A stretch of 64,000 nt of DNA from Phycisphaeraceae bacterium (GTDB lineage Bacteria > Planctomycetota > Phycisphaerae > Phycisphaerales > Phycisphaeraceae), in assembly GCA_020851735.1 (NCBI GenBank), contig JADZCD010000034.1, positions 1-64,000 on the forward strand, read 5' to 3'. A model generated the notes under the pieces. That model was not told the DNA's origin, searched no databases, and saw nothing but the letters and a program-made list of their open reading frames with translations. Within the stretch, counting starts at the first letter, position 1. Every line of letters begins with the position of its first letter. Shown here piece by piece: positions 8,896 to 17,186 of the stretch. Both the position numbers and the translations under genes were made by a program.

Positions 8896-9118
8896 AATCG
8901 TTTTTTTGTCAGCGGTTCTTAGAAAAGTCTTTGTTTTTGTGGGATAATGGCCGGCGAGGAACAGGGGTTAAGGGGGAATGGCGGCAAGGGGACGGGCGAC
9001 AGAGGCGGGGGATCCGGGCCTGAAGGGCCCGGCTTGGCGGCCCTTGAAATGGTGGTGCGGGGGGAAAATTGGCGAGGGTGGGATTGTTTTTGGGGGGGAA
9101 TCGGCAGGAGCCTGCCGG

Positions 9119-9955
9119 ATGACCATTGGCTCTACATATGAGGTGATGACGCGGAAGCCTTCGTTGCCGGCGGGGACGATCCGGGCGGTGCTGTTTGATT
9201 TAGGCGACACGCTGGTGCAATGGGGCCCGGTGGATCATCGGTTGATTTTTGAGCAGGCGGCGATTCGCACTTATGAGATCTGGGCGAAGCGGAAGCGGCG
9301 CATGCCGGACTTTCGGCGGTACTTTTTGCATCAGTGGTTTTCGCTGCACTGGGCGTATCTGAAGCAGCGGGTGTTGCGGCGGGAGATGAACGCCATGCGG
9401 TACGTCCGGCGGGCGTGTCAGAAATTGTGGCTGGACGAATCGGAGACTTTTTTCCGGCAGTTGCTGTGGGAGTGGTATCAGCCGTTGGCGGAGGCGGCGC
9501 GGCTGGAGGACGGGACCAAGGAACTGCTGGCGGAGCTGCGCAGGCAGGGGCTGCAGTTGGGGGTGGTCAGCAATACGTTTGTGCCGGGCTTCGTGCTTGA
9601 CAAGCACCTGGAGATATTGGGGCTGTTGGAATATCTGCCGGTGCGGATCTACAGCTGCGATACGGGGTATCGCAAGCCGGACCGGCGGATTTTTTTGAAG
9701 GCTGTGGAGGAGATGGGCGTTTTGGCGCGGGAGGCGGTGTACGTGGGGGATCTGTATCAGGCGGACGTGTTGGGGGCGCGGAAGGCGGGCTTAAACGCGG
9801 TGTGGAAGCGTCCGAACACGGCGGTGGCGCGCTCGCAGCGGCTGGACGACCCGTGGACGATGCGGCACTTAGCGGACTTGCCGGCCCTGCTGGAGCGGAT
9901 GGCGGGTTTGCCGCGGGAAGACGGCAAGGCGGAGCGATATGAAGTCCCGGCGTAG
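9119..9955 (+). CDS. HAD-superfamily hydrolase
   Basis: Phosphatase-like protein of 278 residues. HAD motifs in order: FDLGDTL (nucleophile Asp27), VVSNT (motif II), a lysine in YRKPDRRIF (motif III), and YVGDLYQADVLGA (motif IV). In motif I the second Asp of DxD is Gly (D-L-G-D), a variant seen in many HAD proteins, so phosphatase activity is likely but unproven. The cap between motifs I and II is helical, as in subclass I. ATG 9119 has CAGGAG in front; a longer frame opens at 8978 but its extra residues look random. The substrate is unknown. Confidence 0.8.
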   Translation: MTIGSTYEVMTRKPSLPAGTIRAVLFDLGDTLVQWGPVDHRLIFEQAAIRTYEIWAKRKRRMPDFRRYFLHQWFSLHWAYLKQRVLRREMNAMRYVRRACQKLWLDESETFFRQLLWEWYQPLAEAARLEDGTKELLAELRRQGLQLGVVSNTFVPGFVLDKHLEILGLLEYLPVRIYSCDTGYRKPDRRIFLKAVEEMGVLAREAVYVGDLYQADVLGARKAGLNAVWKRPNTAVARSQRLDDPWTMRHLADLPALLERMAGLPREDGKAERYEVPA

Positions 9956-9997
9956 AGGTTAGGTCCGGGGAGTGGCTTGCGGGGAGTGCCGGGGAGT

Positions 9998-10020
9998 GCC
10001 CAGGGATTTCTTCCCTGGGC
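9998..10020 (+). terminator. Hairpin after the HAD gene, possible terminator
   Basis: A 9-bp perfect stem (GCCCAGGGA 9998-10006 with 10012-10020) has a five-base loop and is followed by only TTT. It sits between convergent genes. The same stem forms the rpsD terminator, so it may be a dispersed hairpin reused as a terminator. Confidence 0.4.
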
Positions 10021-10036
10021 TTTAGGAGACAATCAG

Positions 10037-10071
10037 AAAGGGGGCCTGCGGCCCGCCCGCTAAGCGGGGGT
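10037..10071. repeat. Double hairpin repeat GGGGGCC..GCTAAGCGGGG
   Basis: The motif GGGGGCCTGCGGCCCGCC continues as CGCTAAGCGGGG, giving two adjacent small palindromes. A near-identical copy is at 23656-23690. Non-coding. Confidence 0.6.
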
Positions 10072-10145
10072 GGGGAAGAGCGCACACGTGGCCGGTTGGG
10101 ATGAGGGGGGGCGCCGGGCGTAAATTGGATATTTTCCGGAGGATT

Positions 10146-11519
10146 TCATTCCGCCGGCGCGGTGGCGGGCTCGGTCGCGGGGATGGTGGCATGTGGAAGG
10201 GGTTGCAGGACGGCTACGCGTTCCTGGGCCTGGGGGGCAAGAAAGACTTCCAGGCGCACTTGTTGGCCGGTGGGCAGTTGGGCGGACAGTTCGTAGAGCC
10301 CGGCATACACCCGCGTCTGGATATTGCCTAATTCGTCGGACTTATAGCTGGCGTCGGTCCACCACAGGCGGCGGATCAGGCCGTCGACGATTTTGCCAGC
10401 CTCGGTGGGCTGGCCTCGTTCGTTAAGCAGGGCGAAGGTGGAGTCCTTGTAGGACTGGGCCTCGAAGCGCGCCCAATAGATGCCCTTGACGTACGGGGAG
10501 GCAAAGAGCGTGCGCAGGACGATTTCGGTGTTGATGGCGGCGGCGGCGGGACTGGAGCCGGCCACTTCCAGCCCGGTGATCTCCAAAGGTTTGCCTGTTT
10601 CGCCGGCCCAATTCAAGGCCCGGGCCAGTTGCGGGTGCATGACCGTGCCCTGGAAGTTGGCGCGGACGGCCAGGGCGTCGATGGAGACAAAGAGCTGTTC
10701 GTAATCGCGGACTTGGCGGACCATGGCCTGCAGGCGATCGGAGGAGAGGGTGTCCGAGAAGCGAATGCCCACCGGCGCCTGGGGGGCGAGGACGCGGGCT
10801 TGCTCAAACAAGCGGCGGACCATGGCGGGGCCCAGGCGGTCGCCCACGACGTCGTAGGTCAAAACTTCGCTGAACAGGTCCACGCCGCCGACGCGTTTGG
10901 CGTAGCGGGGCAGGAGGGTGGCGAGGCGATTTTCCAGGGCGGTTTGAAATTCCTGGCCTTGGAGCGCGGCGGCCCAGGGGGGAAGGTTGTGCGGATCGTT
11001 GGAGATCACGCTGCCTAAGCGGGTGGCAAAGCCATGGGTTTCGCACCAGGCCAGGGCCTGATCCAGAGGCGCGGTGAAAAGTTCGTCGGGGCGCGGCTGC
11101 ATGGCGCTCCAGGAGGAGAGGTTTTCCAGGGACAGGGCATTTAGGCAGCGCCAGACGGGGCGGTCAAGGCGGGCCGGCCCGGCTTCGATGATTTCGGACA
11201 TGTCCTTGGCGGAAATCTCCAGCCCGAACGGGAAGGCGTGGCGGAGCATGCGCACGTGGACTTCAGTGGCGGGCACGGGACGGCTGTCGGCATCGACCAG
11301 GATGACGCGCAGGGGGACCATGCGGACGTCCTGGATCTGCTTCTGAGTCTGGGTGACCCATTCGCCTTGGAGGATCTGGGCGGTAAGGGGAAGAGGAAAC
11401 AACAGGAGGAAAAGCGTTAGAACAAGCGAATGCCACGCGGCGATCTTCGATCGCCCGCTAAACAAGAAGGCGGAGCGGGACGTGGGAAACGAAAATGAAT
11501 AGAAAGAGGTCTGTCTCAC
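10146..11519 (-). CDS. Secreted GH10 (xylanase)-like protein lacking the usual nucleophile
   Basis: Product of 457 residues beginning at a GTG that overlaps the radA stop (GTGA). A signal peptide (LVLTLFLLLFPLPLTAQ) is followed by a short beta-rich domain with RHAFPFG and then a GH10-like barrel. SEVLTYDVVGDRLG aligns with the acid/base segment (NExxxxxxxxDRLG) and keeps the Glu. LEITGLEV aligns with the nucleophile segment (ITE), but the Glu is Gly. This suggests an inactive or altered glycosidase, perhaps carbohydrate-binding. The alignment is by eye. An ATG start at 11570 would overlap radA by 55 bp and hide the signal peptide, so it was not used. Confidence 0.7.
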   Translation of the reverse strand: MRQTSFYSFSFPTSRSAFLFSGRSKIAAWHSLVLTLFLLLFPLPLTAQILQGEWVTQTQKQIQDVRMVPLRVILVDADSRPVPATEVHVRMLRHAFPFGLEISAKDMSEIIEAGPARLDRPVWRCLNALSLENLSSWSAMQPRPDELFTAPLDQALAWCETHGFATRLGSVISNDPHNLPPWAAALQGQEFQTALENRLATLLPRYAKRVGGVDLFSEVLTYDVVGDRLGPAMVRRLFEQARVLAPQAPVGIRFSDTLSSDRLQAMVRQVRDYEQLFVSIDALAVRANFQGTVMHPQLARALNWAGETGKPLEITGLEVAGSSPAAAAINTEIVLRTLFASPYVKGIYWARFEAQSYKDSTFALLNERGQPTEAGKIVDGLIRRLWWTDASYKSDELGNIQTRVYAGLYELSAQLPTGQQVRLEVFLAPQAQERVAVLQPLPHATIPATEPATAPAE

Positions 11520-12958
11520 GACAGCAGCTCCATGGCTTTGGCCAGGGTGGGAACGGGAATAACTTCGCATCCGGGGGGGCGGGACGGCAAGGCTTGGGGG
11601 CAGATGATGCGGCTAAAACCCAGGCGGGCGGATTCCTTGATGCGTTGTTCGAGACGGTCGACGCGGCGGACTTCGCCGCCTAAGCCGATCTCGCCGAAGA
11701 CGGCGGCGCCCTTGGCGGTCGGGCCCAGCAGGCGGCGATTGAGGTGGGCGCCGGCGATGGCCAGGGCGATGGCCAGGTCGGCACCGGGCTCGCCGATTTT
11801 CATGCCGCCGACGCTGGAGGCGAAGATGTCCTGATCCGCCAGGCGCAGCCCGCCGTGCTTTTCGAGGACGGCGATGAGCATGGCCAGGCGATTGCCGTCC
11901 AGGCCGCTGGTTTTGCGCTTGGCGGCGCCTAAAAATCCGGTGGCGGTGAGGGCTTGGATTTCCACCAGCACGCAACGGGAGCCCTGGACGACGGGGCAGA
12001 CGACGCTGCCGTTGGCCGGCTGAAGTTCCTGGATGAAGACGCCGGCGCCCTGGGGGGCTTGGCGCAGGCCGGACTCGGTCATTTCGAACAGGCCGATCTC
12101 AAGGGTGGCGCCGAAGCGGTTTTTCACGGCCCGAACGATGCGGTGGCTGTGATAGCGGTCGCCTTCAAAGTAGAGGACGGTGTCGACCATGTGTTCTAAA
12201 AGGCGGGGCCCGGCGAGCTGGCCCTGCTTGGTGACGTGCCCGACGAGGAACATGGCGATGCCGGCGGTCTTGGCCAGGAGGACCAGTTCGGTGCCGCAGG
12301 CGCGCAGCTGGGCGATGGAACCGGGCGCGGCGGGCAGGTCGGATTTGAAGATCATCTGGATGGAATCGATGACGACGACGGCGGGATTGGCCTTGCGGAT
12401 CTGCTCGCCGATGCGGTCGAGCTGGGTTTCGGCCAAGACCAACAGATTTTCGCTGCCGGCGCCTAAGCGCTGGGCACGCAGGCGGGTTTGCTGGGCGGAT
12501 TCCTCGCTGCTGACGTAGAGCACGCGGTGGCCCTGGCGGGCGAGTTGCTCGGCGGCCTGGAGCATGAGGGTGGACTTGCCGATGCCCGGATCGCCGCCGA
12601 CGAGGATGGTGGAGCCGGGGACCATGCCGTGGACTTTTTGAGCTTCTTCGCCGGCGCCTAAGGATGATTCGCCCAGGACGCGATCCAGCTCGCTGATGTG
12701 CGTGGACAGGCGGGGGGCTTCAGGGCTGACGACTTGGCAGATCGGCAGCGCGGTAGAGGGGCCAAGAAGAGCGGAGACTTCGGCGGACAGGCTGGCGTGG
12801 CCCCCACCCCCGGAAGCGCCCCCGCCACTGGAAGAGGAGGCGGATACCGTGAATTCTTCCAGGCCGTCCCATTGGCCGCAGTCCGGGCAGCGCCCTAACC
12901 ACTTGGCGTGCACGGACCCGCACTGGCGACAGACAAATCGCTTGGAAGGCTTGGCCAT
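11516..12958 (-). CDS. radA: DNA repair protein RadA
   Basis: RecA-like ATPase acting in branch migration and processing of recombination intermediates; 480 residues. N-terminal C4 zinc finger (C10, C13, C24, C27), Walker A GGDPGIGKST at 121-130, the RadA-specific KNRFG motif, and a C-terminal Lon-protease-like domain. Residues about 38-53 are an SSSSGGGASGGGG linker encoded by CCCCCGGAAGC-type repeat DNA (about 12800-12845). Another short extension lies before Walker A (ESSLGAGEEAQK). Neither touches the catalytic motifs. The stop overlaps the start of the GH10-like gene. Confidence 0.95.
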   Translation of the reverse strand: MAKPSKRFVCRQCGSVHAKWLGRCPDCGQWDGLEEFTVSASSSSGGGASGGGGHASLSAEVSALLGPSTALPICQVVSPEAPRLSTHISELDRVLGESSLGAGEEAQKVHGMVPGSTILVGGDPGIGKSTLMLQAAEQLARQGHRVLYVSSEESAQQTRLRAQRLGAGSENLLVLAETQLDRIGEQIRKANPAVVVIDSIQMIFKSDLPAAPGSIAQLRACGTELVLLAKTAGIAMFLVGHVTKQGQLAGPRLLEHMVDTVLYFEGDRYHSHRIVRAVKNRFGATLEIGLFEMTESGLRQAPQGAGVFIQELQPANGSVVCPVVQGSRCVLVEIQALTATGFLGAAKRKTSGLDGNRLAMLIAVLEKHGGLRLADQDIFASSVGGMKIGEPGADLAIALAIAGAHLNRRLLGPTAKGAAVFGEIGLGGEVRRVDRLEQRIKESARLGFSRIICPQALPSRPPGCEVIPVPTLAKAMELLS

Positions 12959-12964
12959 GACGGG

Positions 12965-13050
12965 TCATGATACCCCCCCCGGAAGGGATTGGGGGATGGG
13001 ATTAGGGATTGGGGGTTGGGGGTTAGGGGTTGGGGAAAGGCAAGAGGCGG
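12965..13050. repeat. GGAAG word and G-rich tract upstream of radA
   Basis: CCCCCCCGGAAGG is followed by GGGATTAGGGATTGGGGG and GGGGTTAGGGGTTGGGG, then GAAAGGCAAGAGG. The order (C-run GGAAG, G-tracts, GAAAGACAA-like tail) matches other copies at 20850, 21816 and 37378. The G-tracts could form a G-quadruplex. Confidence 0.65.
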
Positions 13051-13116
13051 GGCGTGCGATGTTCAGCTCCAGGCGGCTGACCGGAGCCAACATCAGTCGG
13101 GAGTGGCCGCGTCGGG

Positions 13117-13185
13117 GACGACGCGGCTCGCGAAGGCAAGGCGGACGACGCGGCTGGCGGAGGGAAGGCGAACGACGCGGATGGG
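13117..13185. repeat. 27-bp tandem repeat, about 2.5 copies
   Basis: Units at 13117-13143 and 13144-13170 both start GACGACGCGGCT and end AAGGCG; a third partial unit (13171-13185) starts AACGACGCGGAT. It lies in the gap between divergent radA and ctpA. No function is evident. Confidence 0.7.
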
Positions 13186-13325
13186 TTGGACGTACAGGAA
13201 GCGTGAGGGGCCATTGGCTCGCTGGCCGATACACCCTAGAATCCCCAATTGCGCAGGCGGACAACTGCCTGGCGCCTACCGGGGATGCAGGATCATTCCT
13301 TCCATAGAACCTCAAGGAATTGCCC

Positions 13326-14921
13326 ATGTTCAGTTTGAAAGTAAGGCCGGCGTATTGGTTCGCCCTGTTGGTAGTGGCATTGGTGGTGGTCACCGAGGCG
13401 GCGACCAAGCGTTCGAGCGCGTTTGAGCAACTGGACCTTTTGGTGGATATCCGCCATGAGATTCTCTCGGAATATGTCGAAGAGCCGGACCAGGAGAAGA
13501 TGGTTCAGAACGCGGCGCGGGCGATGGTGGAAGCGCTGGACGACCCGTATACGGTGTATTTAAGTCCGGAGGAGCTGGAGCCGTTCGATCGGGAGATTCG
13601 CGGGACTTTCTCGGGCATCGGGGCGGAAGTGCGTTTTGACGCCGAGGAGCGGCGCATCCGGGTGGTGTCGCCGTTGGAGGATTCCCCGGCCTGGCACGCG
13701 GGGGTGCTGGCGGGCGATCTGATTCTGGAAATCGACAGCCAGACCACGCTGGACATGACCATTGACGAGGCCATCGACCACTTGACCGGAGCGCAAGGCA
13801 CGGTGGTGGTGGTGAAGGTGCGGCACGAATCGGGCGAGGAAGCGACGATCACCATCACGCGGGCGGTGATCAACGTGCCGACGGTCAAAGGGCTGCGGCG
13901 GACGGCGGACCAGCAGTGGGATTTCATGCTCGATCACGCGCACGGCATCGGGTATGTGCGGATTCAGCAATTTACGGAAAAGACGGCTGGCGACTTGCGG
14001 ACAGCGTTGGAGCGGGTGCGGGAACAGGGGGTCAAGGGGTTGATCCTGGATCTGCGTTTTGATCCGGGGGGGCTGCTGGAATCGGCGGTGGAGGTGTCGG
14101 ACCTGTTTCTGCCGGCGGGCAAGACGATTGTGTCCATCCGGGGGCGGACGACCCAGCCGCGGGTTTTCACTTCCACGGACGACGATCTGCTAACCGACAT
14201 TCCGCTGGTGGTGCTGGCCAACGAAGCCAGCGCGTCGGCGGCGGAGATCGTGACCGGGGCGCTGGCGGACAATCAGCGGGCGCAGTTCATCGGCAGCAGG
14301 ACGTTCGGCAAGGGCAGCGTGCAGCAGATCAAGCCGATCAGCAGCGGCGAAGGGGCGATCAAGATCACCAACGCGTATTACTACCTGCCCAACGGGCGCA
14401 ACATTCACCGGCGGGCGGACGCGGAAGAGTGGGGAGTCGATCCGCAGGACGGTTTTTACGTGCCGATGACCCCGTTGGAAGTTAAGGCCATGATCGAAAA
14501 GCGCCGCGAGGGGGACATCCTCCGCCAGCGCGCGGGGGAAGAGGGCGACGCGGCCATGTCGCCGCAGTGGATTGAGGAGAATCTAAAGGACCTGCAACTG
14601 GCGGCGGCGGTCAGCGCGCTGGAGGGGAAAATCCAAAGCGGCGATTGGCCAGAGGTCGGCAAGTCGGGAGCGATCGCGTTAGCTCAGCAATCGCAGCGGG
14701 AGTCCCTGACCCGCCAGCGCGACTTGCTGCAGCAGCGCATGGATCAGATCCGCGAACAGCTGGACAAGCTCGATGCCGGCGAAATCGTGGCGACCACGGC
14801 GCCCAGCGCGGACCTGGCGGCGGACGAGGAGATGGAAGACCAGAGTCCGACGCGGCCGGCGGCGGGCGAGGCGAAGGTGCCGGCCACGCGACCTGGCCCG
14901 GCCACGGAACCGGTGAAATAA
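13326..14921 (+). CDS. ctpA: C-terminal processing protease (S41 family)
   Basis: Tail-specific periplasmic protease of 531 residues. One N-terminal membrane anchor (about 9-23), a PDZ domain (about 95-180) and the S41 core with catalytic Ser304 (SASAAEI) and Lys329 (TFGKGSVQQ). The last 110 residues are charged, partly coiled-coil, and end in an Ala/Thr/Pro tail. ATG 13326 is preferred because AAGGA lies 7 bp before it; a TTG six bases upstream is also possible. It is followed after 2 bp by tsaD, so the two are probably co-transcribed. Confidence 0.93.
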   Translation: MFSLKVRPAYWFALLVVALVVVTEAATKRSSAFEQLDLLVDIRHEILSEYVEEPDQEKMVQNAARAMVEALDDPYTVYLSPEELEPFDREIRGTFSGIGAEVRFDAEERRIRVVSPLEDSPAWHAGVLAGDLILEIDSQTTLDMTIDEAIDHLTGAQGTVVVVKVRHESGEEATITITRAVINVPTVKGLRRTADQQWDFMLDHAHGIGYVRIQQFTEKTAGDLRTALERVREQGVKGLILDLRFDPGGLLESAVEVSDLFLPAGKTIVSIRGRTTQPRVFTSTDDDLLTDIPLVVLANEASASAAEIVTGALADNQRAQFIGSRTFGKGSVQQIKPISSGEGAIKITNAYYYLPNGRNIHRRADAEEWGVDPQDGFYVPMTPLEVKAMIEKRREGDILRQRAGEEGDAAMSPQWIEENLKDLQLAAAVSALEGKIQSGDWPEVGKSGAIALAQQSQRESLTRQRDLLQQRMDQIREQLDKLDAGEIVATTAPSADLAADEEMEDQSPTRPAAGEAKVPATRPGPATEPVK

Positions 14922-14923
14922 TC

Positions 14924-16147
14924 GTGACCACCGTCCTGGGCATTGAGACCAGTTGTGATGAAACCGCGGCCGCGGTGGTGGTCGACGGCGGACTGGTGAA
15001 GTCCAACGTCATCGCCTCACAGCATGACCTGCACGTACGCTACGGAGGGGTGGTGCCGGAGATCGCCAGCCGGGCGCACCTGGAAAAAATCATGCCGGTG
15101 GTGCGGCAGGCGCTGGATGAAGCGGGGGTGGACTTTGCGGACATCGACGCGGTGGCGGTGGGCAACCGCCCGGGGTTGATCGGGTCGCTGCTGGTGGGCG
15201 TGAGCGCGGCGGCGGCGCTGGCGTGGGCGCTGGGCAAACCTTTGCTGGGCGTGGATCACGTGCGGGCACACTTGTACGCGGCGACAATGACCCCCGGAAG
15301 TGCCCCCGCCCCCGCCCCCGGAAGTGACCAAGCCAGCCAAGCCAGCCCCGCATTTCCATGCGGGGCTATACACCCCGGAAGTAACCCCGGAAGTGCGCCC
15401 GGAAACGTGCCCGAGACGCGGAACGCGAGACCTGCTGGGCAGCTGGAGCGCAGCGATATTTCGCGGTTATTCCCGGCGCTGGGGTTGGTGGTTTCCGGGG
15501 GGCATACGAGTTTGTATTTCATGACTTCGCCGTTGGAGTTGACGCTGTTGGGGCGGACGATCGACGACGCGGTGGGCGAGGCGTATGACAAGGCGGCGGT
15601 GATTCTGGACGTGGGGTATCCGGGCGGGCCGAAGCTGGACAAGCTGGCGCAGAGTGGGAATGCCAAGGAGGGGCCGAAGCTGCCGCGCTCGCTGCTTGGG
15701 CCGGAGAGTCTGGATTTTTCATTCAGCGGGCTAAAGACGGCGCTGCTTTACGCGGTGCGCGGGCAGCCGGTGGGGCGCGGCGAGCAGGCGCACTTTACGC
15801 GGGGGGCGGAAGACCTGACGGCGGAGCAAAAGGCGAATCTGGCGGCTGCTTTTCAGAAGGCGGCGGTGGGATCGCTCTTGGCCAAGATCGAGCGGGCGCT
15901 TGAACACCTGGGGCTGCGCGACGCGGCCCCGCGGGCGCTCCTGGTCGGCGGGGGCGTGAGTGCTAATTCGCTGTTGCGGCAGAGCGCGTTGGAGCTGGGG
16001 CGCCAGCGCGGGCTGAAGGTCTGCCTGCCGCCGATGTCGCTGTGCCTGGATAATGCGGCGATGATCGCGGGCCTGGGGTACGAGCACTTTCGCTTAGGCG
16101 AGTTTGCGGGCCTGGACCTGCCGGCGGTGGCGACGGTGCGGAGTTAG
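14924..16147 (+). CDS. tsaD: tRNA N6-threonylcarbamoyladenosine transferase TsaD with in-frame insert
   Basis: Transfers threonylcarbamoyl to A37 of ANN-decoding tRNAs. ASKHA fold: GIETSCDETAAAV at the N-terminus, metal-binding H112 and H116 (DHVRAH), SGGHTSLY, GGGVSANSLLR and LCLDNAAMIAGLG. The start is a GTG two bases after the ctpA stop. At 407 residues it is about 60 longer than usual (roughly 340). The excess lies at about residues 123-180, directly after the metal-binding helix, and is Pro/Gly/Ser-rich repeat-derived sequence in a normally tight loop. No frame is lost and all catalytic motifs remain, so it should be functional. Confidence 0.95.
   Translation: MTTVLGIETSCDETAAAVVVDGGLVKSNVIASQHDLHVRYGGVVPEIASRAHLEKIMPVVRQALDEAGVDFADIDAVAVGNRPGLIGSLLVGVSAAAALAWALGKPLLGVDHVRAHLYAATMTPGSAPAPAPGSDQASQASPAFPCGAIHPGSNPGSAPGNVPETRNARPAGQLERSDISRLFPALGLVVSGGHTSLYFMTSPLELTLLGRTIDDAVGEAYDKAAVILDVGYPGGPKLDKLAQSGNAKEGPKLPRSLLGPESLDFSFSGLKTALLYAVRGQPVGRGEQAHFTRGAEDLTAEQKANLAAAFQKAAVGSLLAKIERALEHLGLRDAAPRALLVGGGVSANSLLRQSALELGRQRGLKVCLPPMSLCLDNAAMIAGLGYEHFRLGEFAGLDLPAVATVRS
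15290..15420 (+). repeat. Composite repeat inserted in frame in tsaD
   Basis: Five CCCCGGAAGT-like words (from 15291, 15312, 15371, 15382 and 15394) flank a GCCCCGCAT/ATGCGGGGC hairpin (15344-15367). The same hairpin is found in non-coding DNA at 216-237 and 37433-37455. Together they encode a Pro/Gly/Ser-rich stretch with repeated PGS. The insertion point is the loop after the H-x3-H helix of TsaD. Confidence 0.8.
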
Positions 16148-16200
16148 GGGGGGTAGTTAGGAGTTAGGAATTAGGAGTTAGGAGCTAGGAGGTAGGGAAA
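16148..16200. repeat. GGAGTTAGGAATTAGGA tract after tsaD
   Basis: A run of near-repeats of GGAGTTAGGA begins at the tsaD stop codon and ends AGGGAAAGACAC. Its reverse-complement counterpart is at 40466-40500. No gene is seen. Confidence 0.6.
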
Positions 16201-16213
16201 GACACGATCGCGG

Positions 16214-17101
16214 CTAGACCAGGGTGGGGAGTAATTCTTCGCGCAGTTGCGAGGGTTTTTTCCGCCAGAGGCGCCGGCCCATCGGCAGGGCTTTTTGTGC
16301 CAATTCGGTTTGGCGCTGGGCGATGGCGTTAAGCAGGGCATCGGGGGATTGTCTGACGCGCCCGTCGCGCTGGGCGGCTTTGATCTTGCCGACGAGCAGG
16401 AACAGATCGTGATGTTCGCCTAGGAGATCGGTGTAGGTCTGCAGTTTGCGCGAGCGGGGCAGGCAGCCTTGGGGCAGAATTTTTTTAACGGCCCGGCCTT
16501 GAAGCATCAGATACTTGGCGTTTTTGCGGGCTTCGTGGAGGCTTTCCTGGCGGTCGTCCTTGGCGGCAAGGCGATAATCGGCGCGGGCGGCGCGATAGGT
16601 GCTGACCAGGCCTTGGACGAGGACGGACTCGTCGATGTCCGCAGGCAGCCAATCGTCGAGTTTTTCGAGCCGGGCCCATAATTGACGACAGGCTTGGCGA
16701 CAGCGGCGATCGAGGGACAAGCGGTCGTGGCTGTCATCGGGCTGGAGGGCTTGGCGAAGCAGCGCGGCTTGCGCTTGGACGGCGGCGGCAACGCTTTCGC
16801 GGCCAAGGCGGGCCAGGCTGGCCTGGGCGACGGCGTCGTCGCGCGAACTGGACAGCAGTCTGGACACATTGCCCAGGGCCTGGTTTTCCCGGTGATAGAC
16901 GGCGGACCCCAGGCGGGGGCGCAAGAGGCGCAGCATGGCGCGCAGGAGTTTGATGCGCACGCGGGCGGCGTGCACGAGGGGTTCGCAGGGCCCGCCGCGG
17001 GCGGCTTTTTGCAGGTCCAGAAAAGCACCGCGCATCTGCCGGGCGAGCAGACGCTGGAGGCTGAATCCGAGCGCTTCATAAGGTTGCAGGACGTAGGCCA
17101 T
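16214..17101 (-). CDS. CHAD domain protein
   Basis: All-helical CHAD protein of 295 residues. Its conserved histidine/arginine motifs are seen twice: VHAARVRIKLLRAMLRLLRP near the N-terminus and LHEARKNAKYLMLQGRAVKK in the second half, then LLGEHHDL. CHAD proteins bind inorganic polyphosphate and often accompany CYTH enzymes, but none is adjacent here. GGTGG lies before the ATG. Its role in this organism is inferred only from the family. Confidence 0.85.
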   Translation of the reverse strand: MAYVLQPYEALGFSLQRLLARQMRGAFLDLQKAARGGPCEPLVHAARVRIKLLRAMLRLLRPRLGSAVYHRENQALGNVSRLLSSSRDDAVAQASLARLGRESVAAAVQAQAALLRQALQPDDSHDRLSLDRRCRQACRQLWARLEKLDDWLPADIDESVLVQGLVSTYRAARADYRLAAKDDRQESLHEARKNAKYLMLQGRAVKKILPQGCLPRSRKLQTYTDLLGEHHDLFLLVGKIKAAQRDGRVRQSPDALLNAIAQRQTELAQKALPMGRRLWRKKPSQLREELLPTLV

Positions 17102-17186
17102 CAGTCACCACCCACTTGTTAGACCCGGCCGCCACCTTTCGCGTCCTGCTCGCGGTGCGGGGGGGAGACCCCTGATCGAGGGGGGC

